Source: Muribaculaceae bacterium (lineage in GTDB: Bacteria > Bacteroidota > Bacteroidia > Bacteroidales > Muribaculaceae). Taken from it: a stretch of 47,964 nucleotides of DNA. Of this stretch, positions 41,771 through 47,964 are shown one piece after another; position 1 is the first letter of the stretch, and the number at the start of each line of letters is the position of its first letter. The notes under the pieces are model-generated. The model had not been told where the DNA came from. It ran no database searches and saw nothing but the letters and a program-made list of their open reading frames with translations. Location: assembly GCA_029051525.1 (NCBI GenBank), contig JAIDKG010000098.1, positions 1-47,964 on the forward strand, in the 5' to 3' direction. The position numbers and the translations under genes were made by a program.

Positions 41771-42388
41771 TCAGAATACGAGACCAACGCCAAAGGCCAG
41801 CATGTGGTGCCACTCGCCGGCTGGGACTCTGTTGATATCGTAATAGTAGCCATATTCGGTATCGTAGTTGAGGTATACTTTAGTTCTGTAGCCACGAAAC
41901 TCATGGAGATTGTAGGTAATCTGGAAGTTTAGCCCAAAATGCTTGCGAAACATTTTCTGCCATCCGATGCCGATATTCCAGAGAAATCCCGGTTTGACCT
42001 TCCAAAACACTTCGCCGAGTCCGACACCTAAATCAGTTACCGCATAGAAATTTTTCAGTGACGCCTTTTTGAATGGTCTATATCGGAAAGTTCCAAAAAC
42101 AGGGGCTTTCAGTATAGTCCCCTCTCCACATGAGTAGAGTCCGATTCCCAGTCCGAGTCCTGCACTGAATTTCTGATTGATGTTGTAAAGTCCGGTCACA
42201 GTTGTATAGCCACCACCAAAATATTCACCAGTATTCTTGACATCATATCCCGGCTGAAAATAACCCAGCCCCACCGCATAATGGTAGTCAATCCCAATTT
42301 GAACTTTGCCTGGTTCCACAGCGTGTGTCGAAAACCAGCACATTGAAAAGATTCCAATGAGAATAGTTATGATTCTGCTAACTTTCAT
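41771..42388 (-). CDS. Outer-membrane beta-barrel-like protein
   Basis: Exported protein of 205 residues. It has a signal peptide (MKVSRIITILIGIFSMCWFSTHA), then alternating amphipathic strands rich in Gly and Tyr (YHYAVGLGYFQPGY, GLGLGIGLYSCG) and a final strand GVGLVF ending in Phe, typical of barrel proteins inserted by BAM. Probably an 8-strand barrel. Function unknown. It is 25 bp after a lipoprotein gene on the same strand, so the two probably work together at the cell surface. GC content is lower than in surrounding genes. Confidence 0.6.
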   Translation of the reverse strand: MKVSRIITILIGIFSMCWFSTHAVEPGKVQIGIDYHYAVGLGYFQPGYDVKNTGEYFGGGYTTVTGLYNINQKFSAGLGLGIGLYSCGEGTILKAPVFGTFRYRPFKKASLKNFYAVTDLGVGLGEVFWKVKPGFLWNIGIGWQKMFRKHFGLNFQITYNLHEFRGYRTKVYLNYDTEYGYYYDINRVPAGEWHHMLAFGVGLVF

Positions 42389-42413
42389 AAGAATGGAATT
42401 TTCTATTTAAAGG

Positions 42414-43901
42414 TCATAGGCTTGAAGGCGCTTGTTTCACAATCTTCATACCTCGCCAATCATAATCGAAGCGGCCGCATACATACGCCTCGCCACCAAT
42501 AAGGGTGTACCTCTGTTTTAGGAGTTGTTCAAACAATGCATGTAAGACTCTGACAAGTTGTAGTGGGTTCTTTAAATTTGCATCGTTTATCGAGAAGCCT
42601 ACATTGTTTTCATAGCCAATCTTTATTTTAACTATTTCCTCTGCAAATACTTGATTAATATGCTTGCAGTCTTTTTTCGATATCATATCATCTTGAAATA
42701 GGATATATATGACCTTGGGACTTGCAACAATGCACCCCTCTGTAAACTTTAATTGATCTACTTTCAGGTTATATCTACTTGCAAGATACTCACATAATCC
42801 TGTCACTCCTCCTGTTTGCATATATCTCTTTAGTTCCTCCGGGATAGACGGGAACATTAGAGTGGCAACCATGGCTGTTCTATTATTTACTAATCGCTGA
42901 GTAGGAGGTTGATAATATGGTTCCTTAAGATTCTTTAGCACTTCGACTTCTTCATCGTTAGGTAGGACTTTGATAATCAAGTGTCTCCACCCCACACGAA
43001 GTTCATCGGCAGGTGTCTTTGTCCAGCCCGCACTAGCCTTTTTGTCCGTCCATCCTTGGATTCCTATACTCTTTACGAATGCATAGTTGTAAAAGTAGAA
43101 TGAACCACGAAGTCTCTTTTCATTAGAGAAATTAACAGTATGCTTTTTGTTGGCTCCAAAGAGATTCTGCCATATTTTCCCAAAAAATGTATGATGGTTT
43201 GCATTAAATGTTGCAAACTTGTTGAAATTAGGTTCAGGGATTGGACCATTGGGATATATTATATTGGGACCAGATTCCGATACTAAATCATACAATTCAT
43301 TATGAGTCTTAAAGGAGTGAAAAAGCATGAGCTTAGAGGTAATTATAGAAGTGCCTCCTGAGGTCTGAGTCCCCATGTCGCTTGGATGCTTTTCAATGTA
43401 ATCAAGGCATTCCTTTTCATCTGCTTTAAGAAACTTGTAAGTGCCCAAGGGTGTAATTTTATATACATATTCTGCGACCTCAACCTCTCCCTTGTAATTA
43501 AGAAGTTTGGCAATTTTTTGATCTGGAACGAGTGTGTCGTAGCCATAGACCTCATAGTAGGTAATGTTTCTACCGGGCATAGGAGATAGCAAACCTCTAT
43601 ATCCAGAAATTGTTACACCGGGGTCGATAGGAAGATTGAGTGAGCGCGTGGCGATACCGCTACCCTTATGGTCTGTAGGTTCTGCGGAATCTTGTGCCTC
43701 CATTTCTTGAAGTACTTTTTGTACTTCCTCTTCTGAATCGAAGTGGAGTCTGACATCGGATTCCTCCACTTCCGCTCGAGTGCGGATAGCGTCATTCTCA
43801 TTATCGAGCGGAGAGTCGAGCATAGGATAGCTATCGCTACATCCTGCCGCGAGCATCATTAGAGTGATAATGATGCAGAGTTGTGAGATTGTTCGTTTCA
43901 T
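42414..43901 (-). CDS. Putative surface lipoprotein, unknown function
   Basis: Lipoprotein of 495 residues: MKRTISQLCIIITLMMLAAG followed by the lipobox Cys. The mature N-terminus is acidic (NENDAIRTRAEVEESDVRLHFDSEEE) and the middle region has many aromatic residues. No family is recognised. ATG 43901 is chosen so that Lys-Arg precede the hydrophobic core; ATG 43913 is an in-frame alternative. The base composition is clearly AT-rich compared with the flanks, which suggests acquisition from elsewhere. It has a full promoter at 43994-44024 and is first in a two-gene unit with the barrel protein. Confidence 0.6.
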   Translation of the reverse strand: MKRTISQLCIIITLMMLAAGCSDSYPMLDSPLDNENDAIRTRAEVEESDVRLHFDSEEEVQKVLQEMEAQDSAEPTDHKGSGIATRSLNLPIDPGVTISGYRGLLSPMPGRNITYYEVYGYDTLVPDQKIAKLLNYKGEVEVAEYVYKITPLGTYKFLKADEKECLDYIEKHPSDMGTQTSGGTSIITSKLMLFHSFKTHNELYDLVSESGPNIIYPNGPIPEPNFNKFATFNANHHTFFGKIWQNLFGANKKHTVNFSNEKRLRGSFYFYNYAFVKSIGIQGWTDKKASAGWTKTPADELRVGWRHLIIKVLPNDEEVEVLKNLKEPYYQPPTQRLVNNRTAMVATLMFPSIPEELKRYMQTGGVTGLCEYLASRYNLKVDQLKFTEGCIVASPKVIYILFQDDMISKKDCKHINQVFAEEIVKIKIGYENNVGFSINDANLKNPLQLVRVLHALFEQLLKQRYTLIGGEAYVCGRFDYDWRGMKIVKQAPSSL

Positions 43902-43993
43902 AATGAATTGCATTATGGGTTATTTTCTGTTTAAAACCATCGTTTCTTTGAGTTGTGGCCGGCCTAACTGAGTGAAACTTTGATTTCATGTGG

Positions 43994-44024
43994 CAAAGAT
44001 AAGAGTTAATTTTATTAAAAGCAA
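43994..44024 (-). promoter_or_regulatory. Promoter of the lipoprotein-barrel unit
   Basis: On the minus strand, TTG (44022-44024) and TATCTTTG (43994-44001) are 20 nt apart. A dyad TAACATAA / TTATGTTA (44044-44051, 44061-44068) lies just upstream and may be a regulator site. Confidence 0.65.
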
Positions 44025-44236
44025 ATTATGTCGTAGATTTTTTTAACATAACAATATCATTTATGTTATTCAATGTCTTACTTGCGGTCTAAGAAATAGA
44101 TGCAAATGAATATGTAGTGTGGAGGGTTGACCATGAAACAGTCGGTTAGAGCATTCATAAAAGTAAAGTGCTGAGATCGGGGATGCAAATTTGCAAATTT
44201 TCCTGAATAACTGAGCTATGAATCGCGAGAGTTTGT

Positions 44237-44244
44237 TAACTTTG
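44237..44244 (+). promoter_or_regulatory. -7 box TAACTTTG upstream of the RluA gene
   Basis: TAACTTTG fits the consensus; no good TTG is found 20 nt upstream. It predicts a leader of about 80 nt. Confidence 0.5.
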
Positions 44245-44328
44245 TAGGAATTTTTGACCCGAGATGACGGTATGTGGGGGCTGAAATGCGCCAACATGCT
44301 GTATATCAATATATACTGATAGAGATTT

Positions 44329-45270
44329 ATGTCATTCAAAAAAAGAGACACGCGGCAGCCCGACCGCATTTTGGCCCGCCGGAACAGAGGCACCGAAATG
44401 GTGCCGCTTATGCAGTTTGTGGCCGGGGAATTTCCCGACGCGCCACGCAACGATGTGAAGAAATGGCTCAAATTCGGCCATCTCATGATCAATGGGGTGG
44501 TGACCACCCGTTTCGATGCCCCCGTGGAGCCGCAGCAATGGGTCGAGCTCAATCTTACACGCCCTTATGCCGTGTTCCGCCATCCGCGTATGCAGATGGT
44601 ATATGAGGATGAAGACATTATCGTGGTCAACAAGGGCTACGGTCTGCTCTCGGTGGGCACCGGTTCGCTGAAGAAGGAGCAGACAGCCTATAATATCCTC
44701 AAGGATTATGTGAAGGAGGTGAATCCGGCCAATAAGATATTTGTGGTGCATCGTCTTGACCGCGCCACGAGCGGGCTGATGATGTTTGCCCGCCATCCCG
44801 AGGCCCAGGAGGCAATGCAGCATAACTGGAACAATATGGTGATAGAGCGCTGCTATGTAGCCGTGCTTGAGGGATTTGTCAATGACGACGAGGGGGAGGT
44901 GCGCTCATATCTCGGCGAGACTTCGCAATATGAGGTATATTCCCGGCCCGAACCCGGCGAGGGTTTGAAGCTGGCCGTGACCCGCTATAAGGTATTGGCT
45001 CGCGGTCACGGATATTCATTGGTGGAATTCTCGCTCGACACGGGTCGTAAGAATCAGATACGCGTGCACGCCAAGGAGATGGGACATCCGATAGTGGGCG
45101 ACCGCAAATACGGGGCCAAGGCGAGTCCGATAGGGCGTCTGGCACTTCATGCCCGCACACTGCGTTTTGCCCATCCGGTGACCCGACGCGACATGCGCTT
45201 CGAGACCCCCGTGCCGGCGAAGTTCCTGAAAATGACCGGAGGCATAAAAAAAGCTAATTCCAACGATTGA
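44329..45270 (+). CDS. RluA-family pseudouridine synthase
   Basis: Pseudouridine synthase for rRNA or tRNA. An N-terminal S4 RNA-binding domain (about 28-75) with RNDVKKWLKFGHLMINGVV precedes the catalytic domain. The catalytic motif HRLDRATSG holds Asp144; TGRKNQIRVH and VGDRKYGA are the later conserved segments. The 313 residues and S4 domain fit RluD/RluC-like enzymes, but the target uridines cannot be set from sequence. It is followed 10 bp later by the PAP2-like gene, so the two are co-transcribed. Confidence 0.88.
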   Translation: MSFKKRDTRQPDRILARRNRGTEMVPLMQFVAGEFPDAPRNDVKKWLKFGHLMINGVVTTRFDAPVEPQQWVELNLTRPYAVFRHPRMQMVYEDEDIIVVNKGYGLLSVGTGSLKKEQTAYNILKDYVKEVNPANKIFVVHRLDRATSGLMMFARHPEAQEAMQHNWNNMVIERCYVAVLEGFVNDDEGEVRSYLGETSQYEVYSRPEPGEGLKLAVTRYKVLARGHGYSLVEFSLDTGRKNQIRVHAKEMGHPIVGDRKYGAKASPIGRLALHARTLRFAHPVTRRDMRFETPVPAKFLKMTGGIKKANSND

Positions 45271-45280
45271 TTATTCCATT

Positions 45281-46051
45281 ATGGAAATCAAAGATTACAG
45301 AGAGCCTGCCCCCCGTCGGGGCCAAGAGGCCGAGCCGATCCGGGAATTCTCAGCTGCCGATGAGGCAATCCATGAGGCGGAGGTTGCCGCAGAGCCCCGG
45401 GAGCAGCCCATTTCCGAGAGGGGAGGGGCACGCTTCCTTACCGGAGTGTCGCACCTGCTGTCGTGGGTGCTCTCGCCTGTGCTGATGCCCACTTATGCCA
45501 TAATCACGGTGTTTGGGCTCTCGATGCTCTCCTTCGCGCCTATGCACTCGAAGCTGATAATCATAGCGATAGTGTTCGGTCTGACGGCAGTGTTGCCCGC
45601 TCTCGCCATATTGGTGCTTATGAAATATGGCGATGTGCATGATGCCGCCCTCACGCGGCGCACCGACCGCTTCATACCCTACGTGGTGACCGGCTGCTGC
45701 CTCTTGGGCTGCGGATTCTATCTCTCCACTACGGGTGTGCCGCGCTGGGTGTGTCTGTTCTATATCGGTGCGGCACTGGCCACAGTGGTGAATCTATTGG
45801 TGAATTACCGATGGAAAATCTCGGCTCATGGGGCCGGGATAGGAGGCTATATTGCCATGATAATGATAATGAACCGCTACGGATTGCCGCACTATAACCT
45901 CTGGGGATGGTGTGTGGGGGCGGTGCTTGCCGCCGGACTGCTCGGCACGGCCCGCGTATGGCTCGGGCGCCACACTCCGATGCAGACCGTGATTGGAGAA
46001 CTCGTAGGCTTTGCCGGAGTGCTCTCGATGGAACTCCTGATACCGGAGTAA
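45281..46051 (+). CDS. PAP2-like membrane phosphatase
   Basis: Integral membrane protein of 256 residues with about six hydrophobic segments after a hydrophilic Glu-rich N-terminus of about 50 residues. Degenerate PAP2 motifs are visible: RRTDRFIP, NYRWKISAHGAGIGG with the SAHG core, and RVWLGRHTPMQTVIGELVGF. These Bacteroidota proteins are annotated as PAP2 family; a lipid phosphate or undecaprenyl diphosphate substrate is possible. The gene lies between the RluA gene and ispG; ispG starts 40 bp later. ispG leads to isoprenoid carriers, so a link to lipid-carrier phosphates is plausible but unproven. Confidence 0.65.
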   Translation: MEIKDYREPAPRRGQEAEPIREFSAADEAIHEAEVAAEPREQPISERGGARFLTGVSHLLSWVLSPVLMPTYAIITVFGLSMLSFAPMHSKLIIIAIVFGLTAVLPALAILVLMKYGDVHDAALTRRTDRFIPYVVTGCCLLGCGFYLSTTGVPRWVCLFYIGAALATVVNLLVNYRWKISAHGAGIGGYIAMIMIMNRYGLPHYNLWGWCVGAVLAAGLLGTARVWLGRHTPMQTVIGELVGFAGVLSMELLIPE

Positions 46052-46091
46052 GTATCAGGGTGAGATATTAAAATGAACTGACTAAGACGAA

Positions 46092-47729
46092 ATGAGCAGA
46101 TATAACTATCAGCGCCGTCGCAGCACTCCGGTGCATGTGGCAGGTCTCGAAATAGGTGGCGACTCCCCGGTGAGGGTGCAGTCGATGACCAATACCAATA
46201 CCCTCCACACAGATGAATCGGCCGCCCAGGTGCTCCGCATCGCTGAGGCCGGCGGCGAACTGGTGCGCCTCACCACCCAAGGGGTGGCCGAGGCGGCCAA
46301 TATGGCCCATATCCGCAGTGCAGTGCGTGAGGCGGGATGCGCGGTGCCCCTCGTGGCCGATGTGCATTTCAATCCCAAGGCCGCATATACCGCCGCCGCC
46401 ACATGCGACAAGGTGCGCATCAATCCCGGTAATTTTGTGGATGCCGCGCGCACATTCCGTCGCCTCACATTCACCGATGCAGAATATGCCGAAGAGATAG
46501 AGCGCATCCGTGAGGGTTTGCGTCCGCTGCTGGAGATATGCCGCACACATCACACAGCTCTGCGACTCGGCGTCAACCACGGTTCGCTCTCCGACCGCAT
46601 CATGAGCCGCTACGGCGACTCGCCTGCCGGAATGGTGGAATCGGTCATGGAGTTTCTGCGCATATGCGGCGAGGAGGATTTCCATGAGATTGTGATTTCG
46701 ATCAAGGCCTCCAATGTGGTGGTGATGGTAGAGACTGTGCGGCGTCTGGTGCAGGCCATGCAGGCCGAGGGTATGGCATATCCGGTGCATTTGGGTGTCA
46801 CCGAGGCCGGCGACGGCGAGGATGGCCGCGTAAAGAGCGCGGTGGGTATCGGCACACTGTTGGCCGAGGGTATTGGCGACACAATCCGTGTGTCGCTCTC
46901 CGAAGCCCCCGAAAATGAGATACCGGTAGCGATCGCCCTGCGTGATTATATAGCCGCACGGGCCGGACATACCCCCGTGGCCGAACCGCAGAGCGAAGCA
47001 CCCTTCCCCGCCCGTGGCGTGGCCGGAGAGGTGGCCGGAATAGGTCGCACTCAATGGCCACTGGTTATCGGCCATGACCTGGAATTGCCCGAAGCTGTGT
47101 TTGATATCGATGCCGCCACTCCGGTGGAGTGTGTACCGCAGGGATCGCTGGTGCGGCTGACATCGCATCATCTCAATCCGGTAGGGGAAATCTCCTCATG
47201 GATAGAGCGATATATAGCGGCCGGCGGTCGCAATCCCATTATCATCTCTCTCTCATATGCCGATGCCGATCCGGCATTGGTGCGCCTCAAAGCAGCCGCC
47301 GACCTCGGTGCGCTCCTGCTCAACGGTTATGGCAATGCCCTGGAGCTGCATGCCCCGGCGCTCTCGCAGCAGGAGATCACCGCGCTGCAGCTTGGCATAC
47401 TCCAGGCCGCTCGTCTGCGATTCAGCAAGACAGAGTATATCGCCTGCCCGAGTTGCGGCCGCACCCTGTTTGACCTCCCTGCCACATTGGCCCAGGTGCG
47501 GGCCGCCACCTCCCATCTCAAAGGACTGAAGATAGGTGTGATGGGATGCATAGTCAATGGCCCGGGCGAGATGGCCGATGCCGACTATGGCTATGTAGGG
47601 GCAGGCCCCGGCCGAGTAAGCCTCTACAAAGGGAAGACCCTCATGGTAAAGAATATACCTGCCGATGAGGCCCTGCCTCAGCTCATCGCCCTCATCCGCG
47701 AGCATGGCGATTGGAAAGACCCCGAGTGA
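46092..47729 (+). CDS. ispG: 4-hydroxy-3-methylbut-2-en-1-yl diphosphate synthase
   Basis: Iron-sulfur enzyme of the MEP isoprenoid pathway (GcpE); converts MEcPP to HMBPP. N-terminal TIM barrel: VRVQSMTNTNT, LVADVHFNPKAA and LGVNHGSLSDRI. The C-terminal Fe-S domain has C452, C455 (CPSCGRT) and C486 (GVMGCIVNGPGEM). At 545 residues it is longer than the E. coli enzyme (about 370) because a domain is inserted between the two (about 300-430), the plant/Bacteroidota long form. The start MSRYNYQRRRSTPVHVAG is the conserved N-terminus. A strong hairpin follows at 47773. Confidence 0.94.
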   Translation: MSRYNYQRRRSTPVHVAGLEIGGDSPVRVQSMTNTNTLHTDESAAQVLRIAEAGGELVRLTTQGVAEAANMAHIRSAVREAGCAVPLVADVHFNPKAAYTAAATCDKVRINPGNFVDAARTFRRLTFTDAEYAEEIERIREGLRPLLEICRTHHTALRLGVNHGSLSDRIMSRYGDSPAGMVESVMEFLRICGEEDFHEIVISIKASNVVVMVETVRRLVQAMQAEGMAYPVHLGVTEAGDGEDGRVKSAVGIGTLLAEGIGDTIRVSLSEAPENEIPVAIALRDYIAARAGHTPVAEPQSEAPFPARGVAGEVAGIGRTQWPLVIGHDLELPEAVFDIDAATPVECVPQGSLVRLTSHHLNPVGEISSWIERYIAAGGRNPIIISLSYADADPALVRLKAAADLGALLLNGYGNALELHAPALSQQEITALQLGILQAARLRFSKTEYIACPSCGRTLFDLPATLAQVRAATSHLKGLKIGVMGCIVNGPGEMADADYGYVGAGPGRVSLYKGKTLMVKNIPADEALPQLIALIREHGDWKDPE

Positions 47730-47772
47730 CTCCCGCCAATTTGATTAATCTATAAAATCCCCGAATCACACG

Positions 47773-47818
47773 TAATATTAAGGCCGGCAGCTTCGACAAG
47801 CTGTCGGCCTTAATATTA
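47773..47818. terminator. 21-bp hairpin after ispG
   Basis: Arms 47773-47793 and 47798-47818 pair over 21 bp with one wobble around CGAC. A short T-rich region (CCGTTTTAG) follows. It probably ends the rluA-PAP2-ispG transcript. Confidence 0.75.
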
Positions 47819-47918
47819 TGCCGTTTTAGGGGGGGTGAATTAATCTATATTAAAATGATGATAATTTTAGGCTTTTAATTTAGAATCGTAAACGTCCCAT
47901 AAAGCGCATAACTCTCTT

Positions 47919-47942
47919 AAGTGCCCGAAGTTTCGGGCACTT
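47919..47942. terminator. Hairpin near the window end
   Basis: AAGTGCCCGAA and TTCGGGCACTT form an 11-bp inverted repeat with a 2-nt centre, then TAATATTT. No gene in 47819-47918 is visible to end here, so it may terminate a short RNA or a transcript beyond the window edge. Confidence 0.5.
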
Positions 47943-47964
47943 TAATATTTCGTATCATAAAAAA

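Larger units (their letters stand above)
43902..44328. other. 427-bp divergent intergenic region
   Basis: It holds the lipoprotein promoter (43994-44024), the dyad at 44044-44068 and a -7 box for the RluA gene (TAACTTTG, 44237-44244). I see no small gene or repeat family member here. Confidence 0.6.

Overview
The window reads as chromosome from a Bacteroidales bacterium, most likely of the Muribaculaceae type. The family call is inference; the order is well supported. Evidence: promoters with the Bacteroidota -7 box TAnnTTTG and a TTG about 19-21 nt upstream, almost no Shine-Dalgarno sites, MurF-Alr and NnrE-NnrD fusions, families typical of the phylum (DUF4831, DUF3098, DUF2851), secreted proteins with C-termini resembling type IX secretion sorting domains, and many SPII lipoproteins. 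Coding DNA is GC-rich except for one islet.

Layout. 1-5.7 kb: exopolysaccharide core (initiating sugar-phosphate transferase, Wza-like exporter, Wzc-like tyrosine autokinase, PHP phosphatase). 6-10.2 kb: aldolase, small lipoprotein, MurF-Alr. 10.2-18.0 kb, minus strand: two transcription units, nnr-DUF4831-xseA-xseB and mtaB-GT2-surE. 18.1-22.3 kb, plus: ftsX-DUF3098-uppP-truB-queA. 22.4-24 kb: rubrerythrin and recO. 24.8-30.9 kb, minus: two very large secreted modular proteins. 31.2-34.3 kb, minus: rsmF-like, tcdA, lolD-like. 34.4-36.6 kb, plus: an rsmI-like methyltransferase and an MBL hydrolase. 36.7-39.7 kb, minus: orphan LuxR-type response regulator, cysK, serine acetyltransferase. 40.2-41.5 kb: DUF2851. 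41.8-43.9 kb, minus: low-GC pair (outer-membrane barrel and lipoprotein). 44.3-47.7 kb, plus: RluA-type synthase, PAP2-like phosphatase, ispG. Most genes are housekeeping: envelope precursors (MurF-Alr, UppP, IspG), rRNA/tRNA modification (MtaB, TruB, QueA, TcdA, RsmF, RsmI, RluA), DNA repair (ExoVII, RecO) and cysteine synthesis.

The unusual content is between the genes. (a) A dispersed palindromic repeat, half-site AAGGAACGCGCTCTTAR, occurs at about 13 loci in 48 kb, as solos, tight hairpins or a 67-bp form with 21-bp terminal inverted repeats. It behaves like a REP family and has supplied the last codons and stop of xseA and of a truncated DUF3791 gene. (b) A decayed IS110-family transposase fragment lies exactly between two of these repeat clusters. 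(c) Two about 200-bp copies of another element with terminal inverted repeats flank the MBL/LuxR region. (d) Two convergent candidate small RNAs share a 5' leader but have different terminator hairpins. (e) An array of ATACCAT repeats sits against the cysK promoter. No rRNA, tRNA or CRISPR array was seen.
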